The position numbers and the translations under genes were made by a program. A stretch of DNA of 64,000 nucleotides from Flavobacterium sp. ALJ2 (GTDB lineage: Bacteria; Bacteroidota; Bacteroidia; Flavobacteriales; Flavobacteriaceae), in contig NZ_JADNRC010000004.1 of NCBI RefSeq assembly GCF_015594725.1, positions 186,001 to 250,000 on the forward strand. The letters are read 5' to 3'. Shown one piece after another: positions 53,701-60,312 of this stretch; positions within the stretch are counted from its first letter, which is position 1; every line of letters starts with the position of its first letter. A model generated the notes under the pieces. It was not told the origin of the DNA and searched no databases. It worked only from the letters and a program-made list of their open reading frames with translations.

Positions 53701-54202
53701 TTCCTGTAATTTGAAGATCCAGATTGGAGTTTAAAACTGTGTTTTGATTGTTGCCAATGGTGATTCCGCGAGTAATACTTCCCGAAGTAGTTAATCCATC
53801 AAAAGGAGTAATAGTTTTAACATTCTTAGGCTGTATTTGGTACAGAGATTCAGAAGTTGCGCCATTGCTTACAATTCTATTAGAGTCGTAAATTTTATAT
53901 TCTTTGGTTAGTATATCGGGAAGCTTTAAATACTCAACTGTTATGGAGTCGGTACTCGAAGTTAATTTTCCGTTTAAAAGTAATGTTCCTTTTTGAAAGT
54001 TAATTTTGTATAAACTGCTATCAATAAGTTTATTGTTGGCGTCTAAAAGCTGAAAAAAATTGGAATTGATACTAAAGTTCTCTAAATAAATAGTGTCTCG
54101 AGAGGTACCGATTTTTTTGGTTTTATAGTACGAGTTTATTTCCTGGGCATGAAGCCCAGAACAAAAAATAATTACAATCCAAAAAAGTAATTTTTTAATC
54201 AT
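50771..54202 (-). CDS. Large outer-membrane beta-barrel protein, SprA-like in part
   Basis: A 1143-residue exported protein starting MIKKLLFWIVIIFCSGLHAQ. Residues about 120-220 resemble the N-terminal region of the gliding/T9SS translocon protein SprA (GLTTSGSITRGITIGNNQNT, VSIRASLQDNNIPLQDGGYS), and then a domain NGELYILVISGSERVYVNGV occurs. The second half is a long series of amphipathic strands ending GNIQLRAYF. It is less than half the size of SprA, so it is a separate family. I would call it a conserved surface barrel of unknown function. It precedes the basic-protein gene on the same strand. Confidence 0.72.
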   Translation of the reverse strand: MIKKLLFWIVIIFCSGLHAQEINSYYKTKKIGTSRDTIYLENFSINSNFFQLLDANNKLIDSSLYKINFQKGTLLLNGKLTSSTDSITVEYLKLPDILTKEYKIYDSNRIVSNGATSESLYQIQPKNVKTITPFDGLTTSGSITRGITIGNNQNTVLNSNLDLQITGKISDNVSIRASLQDNNIPLQDGGYSQKLDQFDNIFIELFSNNWALRAGDIFLENKKTQFLNFDKKVQGLAVNFNFGDEESKTNVFASAALVRGQYAKSNITGQEGNQGPYKLTGQNGELYILVISGSERVYVNGVLLKRGENKDYTIDYNAGEITFTSLFTITSEMRISVEYQYSNQNYTRFVTYAGVTHENKKWSFGGYLYSENDLKNQPLQQNLTKEQVEILSNAGDDTNAMIAPSAYADTYSDNKILYKKIILNGEEIYEFSNDPKEELYNVRFNLIGAHSGDYILKNVNTIDRIYEYIAPINGISQGNYAPIVKLVAPIKLQVATFLGKYSPTEKTIFDFELGVSNNDANLFSNIQDSNNKGIATKINAKQRLFSKSWNLDAFINYQFIQENFKSVERLYNIEFDRDWNLPATRFGNQSLLISGLNFDLFPQKKSSDIGLITYQFENLDFTKNYSGSRHTVNGLFKLKNWLIQNQGSLLNSNSIISTSKFLRNQTQARYHFNKNWVGGTIQLEDNQEKNKETNQFSVLSQRFNEYGLFVGRGDSTKVFVELGFLRRSNDSLQNGLLQRVNNSQTYYLKSKLIQTTKSDLSVYASYRVLNFEDVTKKREPSLNSRILYNDRFFNQFIQTTTAYETNSGTMPQQDYTYIEVPAGQGVYTWIDYNNNGIQELQEFEIAAFIDQAKYIRIFLPNRVYIKTNQNKFSQSVTLNPNQWLNETGIKKIISYFYNQTSFILDRKVKSNGDRFELNPFNSSDENVLGLNSSFRNSLFYNRGKQNHSTTYTYLQNKSRNLLTIGSQQATNSSHQLQYSHLYDKSWLLSFFTKTIQTDLISESFPEKNYKLTGYQLAPKISYLFSKSTSLDFFYEIQNKDNQIGDEETLKQTRLGTSFSYAGDKKITLNGEFSFYQNKFTGNEFSSVGFQMLEGLQTGQNLVWRLLLQKNITQFLDVNVNYQGRKGEMGTTIHTGNIQLRAYF

Positions 54203-54208
54203 AAACAC

Positions 54209-54566
54209 TTTAACTCCAAAACTTCAAAAGTAGTATTTATAATTGGGAAATATAGGTAACGTTGATGATGATGAATTAAAGAATATTGTAAAGATGTATT
54301 TTATAAATTTTGATAAGATATAATTAGTAAAATTAAGATTTCAAGAAAAGGAAATTAGGGTTTAGAATGCCAATGTAGTGGCTATTTTTTTTTTAAAGGG
54401 TATTGTTTAGAAATATTTTAAGTACCTAATAACCTAAGTATTTAATTTTGCAAGGCAAATCTATAAGTACCTATAAATGAGTATTATATGTAAATTTATT
54501 ATTTTTAATCTGTATATTTGTCAATTGTGTAATTTTTCTTATATTTTTGTAGTTAAAATAGAGTTA
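54209..54566. other. Intergenic region, divergent promoters
   Basis: No gene on either strand. The right part holds the promoter of the XRE gene: TTG at 54518-54520, 21 bases, then TATTTTTG at 54542-54549. Confidence 0.6.
54518..54549 (+). promoter_or_regulatory. Promoter of the XRE regulator gene
   Basis: TTG (54518-54520) and TATTTTTG (54542-54549) are 21 bases apart. Transcription would begin near 54556, so the ATG at 54567 is the start and not the longer frame from 54477. Confidence 0.55.
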
Positions 54567-54914
54567 ATGAATTTAGTTGTAGGAAATAAGTTAAAGCAGT
54601 TGCGTAGAAGTAAAGACTTGTCACAAGAACAAGCGGCAAATTTGTTAGAAGTGTCACAATCTACTTATGCTAGGATCGAAAGAGGGGAGAGTAGTTCATG
54701 GGCAAGCCATATAAATAAAATATGTACAGTGTTCAAAATAAGCCCAGAAGAGCTAGTAAAGAATGTAATAGCAGAAAATAGAGAAGAGATTAGTAATTTA
54801 AATGAAACTTTTATAATTAATCAATTATCTGATAAAATAATAGAACAATATGAGGCTCGAATAAAGGAGTTAAAAAAAGTAATAAAAGGTTTAAAGAAAA
54901 AACGAAAGCTATAA
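54567..54914 (+). CDS. XRE-family HTH regulator
   Basis: A 115-residue protein: HTH_3 domain at residues about 5-60 (LKQLRRSKDLSQEQAANLLE, SQSTYARIERGESSSWASHI) and a C-terminal helical tail with YEARIKELKKVIKGLKKKRK, probably a coiled coil for dimer formation. It is a close paralogue, of equal length and in the same orientation, of the protein at 59895-60242. The two genes bracket the bacteriocin locus, so one or both probably control it. Confidence 0.88.
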   Translation: MNLVVGNKLKQLRRSKDLSQEQAANLLEVSQSTYARIERGESSSWASHINKICTVFKISPEELVKNVIAENREEISNLNETFIINQLSDKIIEQYEARIKELKKVIKGLKKKRKL

Positions 54915-54974
54915 AAAACGAAGCTGTCTAAAAAAGTATTCTTTTTCTCGTTTTTTAAAGTTGAGGGTTTTGGT

Positions 54975-55213
54975 TTAATCAATATTAAAATAGGGATTTA
55001 GGATTTCGGCTAATTTATTTAACCAATAAACCCATGGTCTAACTCTGTTGTATGGCATTCTAATGTCTCATTTCCTCTAATTAAACTTAATGCAATTACG
55101 TAGTTTAAGTGGCGAATTATTTTGGTCATAGATTCGGGAGGTACGTCCTTACTAAAAAATTCGAGAAGCTTTTCAGGATTGTAGCTTGTAGCGGATGTGT
55201 GTTTTGCATTCAT
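54975..55213 (-). pseudogene. Small hypothetical gene with frameshifted 3' end
   Basis: ATG at 55213 opens 64 codons (MNAKHTSATSYNPEKLLEFF to DHGFIG) ending at 55019. In the next frame, starting at the same point, WLNKLAEILNPYFNID runs to a stop at 54975. This second piece looks like the natural end of a small flavobacterial protein of about 80 residues (HLNYVIALSLIRGNETLE is the conserved-looking core). A one-base loss near 55020 would explain it. Function unknown. Confidence 0.45.
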
Positions 55214-55606
55214 AATGTAGTAATTTCAGAAGTTACAAATACAAGAAAACCCGTACAATCAATACGGGTTTTCTTATCAATAAAAATAATTAGGCTAGTA
55301 ACCTCCTAACTTTACGTTTATGTTGCCGGTTTTCGGTACTCCTAATAATTTTGAATAACCGTTGTAAACTAACAGAAAGAGGTTGTCTTTAGACAGCCTC
55401 TTAAGTAGGATATAAAATAAATCATCTAGAAATAGAATGTTTGTTTACCTCATATTTAAGTTAATTTTCTTTTGAAGAAGGGTTTAGGTTTAAGCACAAA
55501 AGCCATAATTTTTTTGTTTCCATTAAAAGATAGAAAAAGCACCAATATATAGGAAGCTTGAATTTATCTTTAATTAGCTATATGATTTATTATGAAGAAA
55601 AATTAT
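55214..55606. other. Region after the ABC exporter gene, 393 bases
   Basis: No gene with a start codon. On the minus strand a start-less frame ends LLVYNGYSKLLGVPKTGNIN and then VKLGGY before a stop near 55293, which may be the end of a lost gene. Two hairpins are present: AAGAGGTTGTC/GACAGCCTCTT at 55377-55402 and a perfect 13-bp one at 55243-55275. Confidence 0.45.
55243..55275. terminator. Perfect 13-bp hairpin
   Basis: AAGAAAACCCGTA and TACGGGTTTTCTT around CAATCAA. It can act as terminator for transcripts arriving from the exporter operon on the minus strand. Confidence 0.7.
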
Positions 55607-57760
55607 TTACAAGGTTTCCCAATAAGTGCTATAAAAGTTTTTGGTTTCCATTAATTCTAAATGATTCCCCGATTTAGAAATTGTTTTGTTTTCTAGAATA
55701 TAAATAGTATCGGCTATTTTTTTTAGCATATTTAAGCGATGTGAGATAAAAAAAATGGCACATTCTTTTTTAATTTTTTGCAGGAGATCTATAGTAAATT
55801 GTTCTGTGTTTCGGTCCATTGCAGCAGTAGCCTCATCAAGAATTAATAATTGAGGTTTTTTGTATAATGCTCTAGCCAAAGCTAGAATCTGTTTTTGACC
55901 TCCAGACAAATTGATACCTTCTTCACCAAGAATAGTTGTTAAGTCTTGAGGTAATTGGCTAAAATAGAAATCAAAACCATATTGTTCTATAAACTTTATG
56001 AAGCCCTCTGGCGTTTCTTCTTTGCCGAGTAAAATGTTATCAATAACGTTTCCGTTAAAAATAGTAATTTCTTGAGGAATTACCGCCAATAAATCCCTAT
56101 AGTATTTAAGACCAATTTCTTTAAGAGAATATTTATTGTTTAGGATGATATTTCCGTTTTCAAAATTATAAAAGCGCTGTAGTATTTGGCTTAAGGTACT
56201 TTTTCCGCTTCCACTTTCTCCAACAATAGCAATAAACTCACCTTTTCTCATTTCTATGTTTACATCATGAAAAAGTTCGCTTCTTCCTGCAAAGCGAAAA
56301 GAAAGATTTTGGATTGAAATTTTTTCAATTGAAAAAACTTCTAAACCTTCTTCGTTTTCTTTTTCTATCGATGCAAATTCGTACATTCTATTAAAAGCAA
56401 TTTTAGCTTCATTTATTGGGATTGATATTAATGCTAGATTAGCGATAGAAGGTAACAAAGAACTTATGATACCTAAAATTGCCATTAATTCGCCAATTTT
56501 AATTTCTTTATTAAAAACCTGTATAGAAGTGTAAATCAAAATACTAATCGAAAAGAGAACACTAGCTAAGCCAGATTTCCAAGATAAAGAGATGTTTATT
56601 TTTCCCAGATTGAATTTTTTTTCTTGAAAATTAGTAAAGATCTGTTCATTTAATTTATTAAAGATAGGTTGTTTATTGTCGTTTTTTATAGTTGAAATTC
56701 CTTGAATACTATTGATGTAATTGCTTTCGTTTAGGGCATAACTTTGCATGACATCTTTCTGAGAATCTATTATTTTTTTATTGTTCCGATAAATTATAAA
56801 AAAATAAATGGGTAAACTTAGCAAGGAAATCAAGCCCAATTTCCAAGAATAACTAAACAAAAATAGTAATGAAATGATAGCTACTAAAATATCTATGACT
56901 AAAGTACTTGTAAGCATTTTTATTACATTTTGTACACGCTGTGTATCGTTTAATCTTGCCACAAGTTCCCCTATTTTTCGAGTATCAAAAAAGGGTTTTG
57001 GTAATTGTAATATAGAGGAGAAAAATGAATTGTTTATTCGATTATTAAAATCTTTAGATTGTTGTAATAAAAAGTACTCTCGTAGAACAGTTATTCCAAC
57101 TCTGGCTAAGAGCAAGATAACTAATAAAGAAATTCCTGAAATTAACTTTTTGATATTATGTGAAGGTAAAATATCATCTATCAATTTTTGAGAAAATAAA
57201 GCCATAGACATTCCTAAACCAGCGATAAATACACCTAATAAAACAGAGATCCAAATAAGTTTATAATCTTCCTTTAGTAGATTTAAAAACCATTTTATCT
57301 TAGCGTTTTTTTCTGCTTTTTCGGTTGTAAAATTCTCGTTTGGTTCTAGCGTTAAACAAGTTTTTGAAATCCAAATTTTCTCTAATTCTTCTGTAGGTAA
57401 ATTATAAATTCCTTTTGCAGGATCTCCAATCAAGAAGCCTTTGTTTTTATTATATTCATAACAAACTACATAATGTTGTAGTTTGTTTTCGATTAAAACA
57501 TGTAAAATTACAGGCTGTTTGTGGTTAATAAGAGCTTGGATATCTGCTTCACAGCCTTCGGCATTAAATCCTAACTTATTGGCAGCTTGGTATAAGCCCA
57601 GTACCGTAGTGCCTTGCTTGTTTGTACCACTTATTTCTCGAAGTTTTTCGATAGACTGGTTTCCGTTATATAATTTTATTATTGACAATAAACAGGCTAC
57701 ACCACAATCGGATTGGTCTAATTGTGAGGTGTGCGTTTGTTGTATGTGTTTTAAATTCAT
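55607..57760 (-). CDS. C39-peptidase-containing ABC exporter (bacteriocin type)
   Basis: A 717-residue bifunctional exporter starting at the ATG at 57760, seven bases after the redoxin stop. Residues 1-130 are a C39 peptidase: catalytic Cys19 in LDQSDCGVACLLSIIKLYNG, His in NKLQHYVVCYEYNKNKGFLI and the Asp in GDPAKG. Then six membrane helices (about 160-440) and an ATPase with GESGSGKST (about 510), NLSGGQKQILALARAL and LLILDEATAAMD. It should cleave the leader of the GG peptide encoded upstream in the operon and export the mature part. No HlyD-type adaptor or TolC gene is next to it. Confidence 0.92.
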   Translation of the reverse strand: MNLKHIQQTHTSQLDQSDCGVACLLSIIKLYNGNQSIEKLREISGTNKQGTTVLGLYQAANKLGFNAEGCEADIQALINHKQPVILHVLIENKLQHYVVCYEYNKNKGFLIGDPAKGIYNLPTEELEKIWISKTCLTLEPNENFTTEKAEKNAKIKWFLNLLKEDYKLIWISVLLGVFIAGLGMSMALFSQKLIDDILPSHNIKKLISGISLLVILLLARVGITVLREYFLLQQSKDFNNRINNSFFSSILQLPKPFFDTRKIGELVARLNDTQRVQNVIKMLTSTLVIDILVAIISLLFLFSYSWKLGLISLLSLPIYFFIIYRNNKKIIDSQKDVMQSYALNESNYINSIQGISTIKNDNKQPIFNKLNEQIFTNFQEKKFNLGKINISLSWKSGLASVLFSISILIYTSIQVFNKEIKIGELMAILGIISSLLPSIANLALISIPINEAKIAFNRMYEFASIEKENEEGLEVFSIEKISIQNLSFRFAGRSELFHDVNIEMRKGEFIAIVGESGSGKSTLSQILQRFYNFENGNIILNNKYSLKEIGLKYYRDLLAVIPQEITIFNGNVIDNILLGKEETPEGFIKFIEQYGFDFYFSQLPQDLTTILGEEGINLSGGQKQILALARALYKKPQLLILDEATAAMDRNTEQFTIDLLQKIKKECAIFFISHRLNMLKKIADTIYILENKTISKSGNHLELMETKNFYSTYWETL

Positions 57761-57767
57761 TATAATT

Positions 57768-58289
57768 TTAATTGGCATTCATTTTTTTGATTAAAGTTTC
57801 GATTTTTATTTGCCCTTTTATTTTATCTATTAAGTTTTGTTCCTTATCATAAAGTACTAAATAAGGCAATGTATTTATGTCAAAAGTAGAAGCGAAAGTA
57901 ATTTTGTCATCACATAAAAAATGAATGTTGTTATACGTATTCAGTTGATATTCCTTAGCAAATTTTTTTATGTTTTCGTTTTTTTCAAATGATACAAAAA
58001 TTAATTGAAAATCATTTAAATACTTCATATTTTCTTTAATCATTTTAGCTTCTTCATTGCAAAATTCGCATTCTGTATTAAAATAAATAAAAATAGTTGC
58101 AGTTCCTTTTTTTAGATTTTTTTTGGTAAAAAGTCCTCCATTTATATCTGGATATAAAAATTCAGGAATGCTTTTTATGTTTTGAGCAATTTCTTTTTTT
58201 TGATTTATTTTAGATACTATTTTGTAACCTAAAAAAAGTAAAATACCCATGAATGCTATAAGAAGAGTAATTTTTAGTTTTTTTTTCAT
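57768..58289 (-). CDS. Membrane-anchored redoxin / thiol-disulfide protein
   Basis: A 173-residue protein with an N-terminal membrane helix (residues 8-26) and a periplasmic TlpA-like thioredoxin domain. The active site is IYFNTECEFCNEEAKMIKEN with CEFC at residues 74-77, and the cis-Pro segment is STFDINTLPYLVLYDKEQNL. It lies in the operon of the exported two-cysteine peptide, so catalysis or control of its disulfide bond is a likely role. Confidence 0.85.
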   Translation of the reverse strand: MKKKLKITLLIAFMGILLFLGYKIVSKINQKKEIAQNIKSIPEFLYPDINGGLFTKKNLKKGTATIFIYFNTECEFCNEEAKMIKENMKYLNDFQLIFVSFEKNENIKKFAKEYQLNTYNNIHFLCDDKITFASTFDINTLPYLVLYDKEQNLIDKIKGQIKIETLIKKMNAN

Positions 58290-58306
58290 TTTTGTAGTTC
58301 TTTATT

Positions 58307-58447
58307 TTAAATCAATGATGTAATAATGAAAATCATGGCAACAGTACCTAGAAAAGTCTGGGCAATGTATATATTAGAAAAGAAATATCGAACAACATGC
58401 GAAATAAGGATGATAGAGCATATAATAAGAAATATTTTTCTGTAGTT
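58307..58447 (-). other. Hydrophobic open stretch without ATG
   Basis: Between the redoxin and membrane-protein genes, 46 codons are open on the minus strand with a coherent sequence (NYRKIFLIICSIILISHVVR to the end FIITSLI, two possible membrane helices) but no ATG, GTG or TTG near the start. It could be a small protein with an unusual start codon or a decayed gene. Confidence 0.25.
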
Positions 58448-58456
58448 TTAGATATT

Positions 58457-59089
58457 TTAAGAATAACTAAGTGTAAAAAACATTACTGTTGTTATCCATA
58501 ATAATAAAGCAGGTCCATAACTATAAACTACAATTTTAAGTCCTTTGTCCATATTCGTATCAGTTTCTTTACCAATAAAATAGGCAAGAATAAGCCAGTA
58601 TGTTAACTCAAATAAATTAAGAGTTTGGAAAGGATAAATAAACCAAGTTTCTAATCCCCTATATCCAACTATATTTAGTGCTGATAATGGGTAGAAATAT
58701 TGAATATCTTCTAAATCGTAGTTGGTTTGAAAAAAATAAAACCAAATAATTTTAGTTGTGGCTACCAATAAAAATATAAACTCAGCTTTAATTACAATGT
58801 TCCATAAAGAGTTATACCCTACTTCTTTTTGACTGAAAAAATAAGTGCCCACATACAATACTGTTGCAATTATACTTGTTTTGATTACAATATATATTGG
58901 AAAAAAAATATAAGAAATCCACTTCCATTTATTCTGAAATTCGAAAAAATGATTCAATTGTTGAGAGGTAAGTTTTTCTGCTATTGTATTGTAAAGTAAT
59001 TTATCAATGTCTAAAGCTATTTTTGTAATTTCAGAAATTAGAATTAATAGAATAGAAAATAATATACATTTTACAAGAGGATTTTTCAT
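58457..59089 (-). CDS. Hypothetical membrane protein of the bacteriocin operon
   Basis: A 210-residue protein with five membrane helices (about residues 7-26, 58-82, 95-113, 150-172 and 185-205). A short motif LSALNIVGYRGLETWFIYPF lies between helices 3 and 4. No family is recognised with certainty; similar proteins recur next to C39 exporters in flavobacteria and sphingobacteria, where immunity or export help is suspected. Position between tatA and the redoxin supports a role in the peptide system. Confidence 0.7.
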   Translation of the reverse strand: MKNPLVKCILFSILLILISEITKIALDIDKLLYNTIAEKLTSQQLNHFFEFQNKWKWISYIFFPIYIVIKTSIIATVLYVGTYFFSQKEVGYNSLWNIVIKAEFIFLLVATTKIIWFYFFQTNYDLEDIQYFYPLSALNIVGYRGLETWFIYPFQTLNLFELTYWLILAYFIGKETDTNMDKGLKIVVYSYGPALLLWITTVMFFTLSYS

Positions 59090-59226
59090 TTTTATTATAA
59101 ATTTTAAAATAGCTAAATACTTCTAGTATGTAACAGAATATTAGAATTACGGATGTTTATTGCCAGAAATCTTGTTTTTAATTAATTACTAGATAAAATA
59201 GTTATTAATTAAAAATAAGTATTAGG

Positions 59227-59385
59227 CTATGTTTTTTTTTCATCTTCTTTTTCTTTAGATGCTTTCTTGAATTCTTTTATACCATTTCCAATTCCTTTCA
59301 TTAATTCAGGGATTTTTTTTCCGCCAAATAATAAAGTTATTGCAAAGATTATAAGTATTATTTCTGTAGTTCCTAATCTTCCCAT
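59227..59385 (-). CDS. TatA/TatE-like protein
   Basis: A 52-residue protein with the TatA layout: [20 protein letters not shown] (single membrane helix), the [14 protein letters not shown] hinge and amphipathic helix, then a charged tail. The longer open frame to 59418 runs into a hairpin, so MGRLG at 59385 is the start. Placement in the bacteriocin operon is unusual, since tatA normally sits with other genes. It may be a second TatA or a TatA-derived helper or immunity protein. Confidence 0.78.
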   Translation of the reverse strand: MGRLGTTEIILIIFAITLLFGGKKIPELMKGIGNGIKEFKKASKEKEDEKKT

Positions 59386-59400
59386 AGGCTTTGTTTTAAT

Positions 59401-59440
59401 AAAAGCGACCTTAAACAAATTTGTTTAAAGGTCGCTTTTA
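59401..59440 (-). terminator. Strong hairpin between the peptide genes and tatA
   Basis: A nearly perfect 20-bp inverted repeat (AGCGACCTT...AAGGTCGCT around AAACAAATTTGTTT) with one bulge and a T run. It probably reduces read-through, so that the peptide genes are made in excess over the export genes. Confidence 0.65.
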
Positions 59441-59446
59441 AAGGAG

Positions 59447-59533
59447 TTATTTATTGGTTTTTTTATTATTATACCTGTATCCTAATCCAATTATTATAAC
59501 GAGAAAGGATAAAATTAATACTGAATTATTCAT
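59447..59533 (-). CDS. 28-residue membrane peptide
   Basis: ATG at 59533 opens 28 codons: MNNSVLILSFLVIIIGLGYR then YNNKKTNK. One membrane helix with a basic tail, 55 bases after the bacteriocin gene and before the hairpin. AAAAAAATT precedes the start, the usual A-rich leader in this phylum. It may be an immunity peptide, a second peptide, or chance. Confidence 0.45.
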   Translation of the reverse strand: MNNSVLILSFLVIIIGLGYRYNNKKTNK

Positions 59534-59588
59534 AATTTTTTTAAGAATATGTTATTTTAAAGTGATTATTCTTAACATATACGCGTTG

Positions 59589-59741
59589 TTAGGTTAATAA
59601 AAAACATCCAAGTGTTGTTAGTCCTCCAACAAGAGGATTGAGACCTGCAGCAACTCCTGCCGCTAAGCCTGTTAAGGCACAACCTGCAAGTCTATCTCCA
59701 CCTTCTAATTTTTCCATTTGATTTAATTCTAATTTTTTCAT
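59589..59741 (-). CDS. Double-glycine-leader bacteriocin-like peptide precursor
   Basis: ATG at 59741 opens 50 codons. The leader MKKLELNQMEKLEGG is a textbook double-glycine leader (Leu/Glu at the usual heptad positions, then GG). The mature 35 residues are hydrophobic and Gly-rich with small-xxx-small motifs (GCALTGLAAGVAAGLNPLVG) and cysteines at core positions 6 and 31, able to form a disulfide. A C39-peptidase exporter, the enzyme that cuts such leaders, and a CxxC redoxin are encoded in the same operon. The family resembles class II bacteriocins, rarely described in Bacteroidota. Confidence 0.82.
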   Translation of the reverse strand: MKKLELNQMEKLEGGDRLAGCALTGLAAGVAAGLNPLVGGLTTLGCFLLT

Positions 59742-59782
59742 AATATGATAATTTAATGGTTAGTAATAATATATTGTATAAA

Positions 59783-59790
59783 CAAATATA
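59783..59790 (-). promoter_or_regulatory. -7 box of the bacteriocin operon
   Basis: On the minus strand TATATTTG, a perfect TAnnTTTG, lies 41 bases before the peptide start. No clear TTG is found 19-23 bases further up, which would suit an activator-dependent promoter. Confidence 0.5.
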
Positions 59791-59866
59791 TGTCTGAATT
59801 TCAGATAAATCTTATGCGTTAATTGACTATTTCAAACCTAATTTCGATTAAATATGTTTTATTTCT

Positions 59867-59874
59867 TATGTTTG
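59867..59874 (+). promoter_or_regulatory. -7 box of the second XRE gene
   Basis: TATGTTTG lies 20 bases before the ATG at 59895, facing away from the bacteriocin promoter. Confidence 0.45.
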
Positions 59875-59894
59875 TGATTGTAAATAGTTAAAGT

Positions 59895-60242
59895 ATGACT
59901 ATAACCGTAGGAAATAAGTTAAAAGAATTGCGTAAAAGCAAGAATATGTCGCAAGAGCAAGTAGCAGATTATTTGCACTTATCTCAATCAGCTTATGCTA
60001 GGATTGAAAGAGGCGAGAGCAGTTCTTGGGCAAGTCATGCTAATAAAATATGTGAGTTTTTCGAAATTACCCCTGAAGAATTGGTGACAAATGATATGCG
60101 ACAAGATAAAGAAACTACTAATGATTTAAATGAAACACTTATTATAAATCAATTGTCGGATAAAGTCGTAGAACAATATGAAGCGCGAATAAAAGAGCTG
60201 AAAAAAGTGATTAAAATTTTAAAAAGTAAACAGAAACCATAA
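59895..60242 (+). CDS. XRE-family HTH regulator, paralogue
   Basis: A 115-residue protein with the same layout as the one at 54567-54914: HTH_3 (LKELRKSKNMSQEQVADYLH, SQSAYARIERGESSSWASHA) and a coiled tail (YEARIKELKKVIKILKSKQK). By eye about 70% of residues are equal. It is divergent from the bacteriocin operon, sharing a 153-base intergenic region with its promoter, so it is the best candidate for a local regulator. Confidence 0.88.
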   Translation: MTITVGNKLKELRKSKNMSQEQVADYLHLSQSAYARIERGESSSWASHANKICEFFEITPEELVTNDMRQDKETTNDLNETLIINQLSDKVVEQYEARIKELKKVIKILKSKQKP

Positions 60243-60244
60243 GA

Positions 60245-60275
60245 AAGGCTTCACTTTTTTAAGTGAAGCCTTATT
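60245..60275. terminator. Terminator between XRE and aspartate kinase genes
   Basis: AAGGCTTCACTT and AAGTGAAGCCTT form a 12-bp stem around TTTT, shared by the convergent genes. Confidence 0.85.
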
Positions 60276-60312
60276 TTATATTGAATGATGTAATTAATTT
60301 TTTTAAAGAAAA

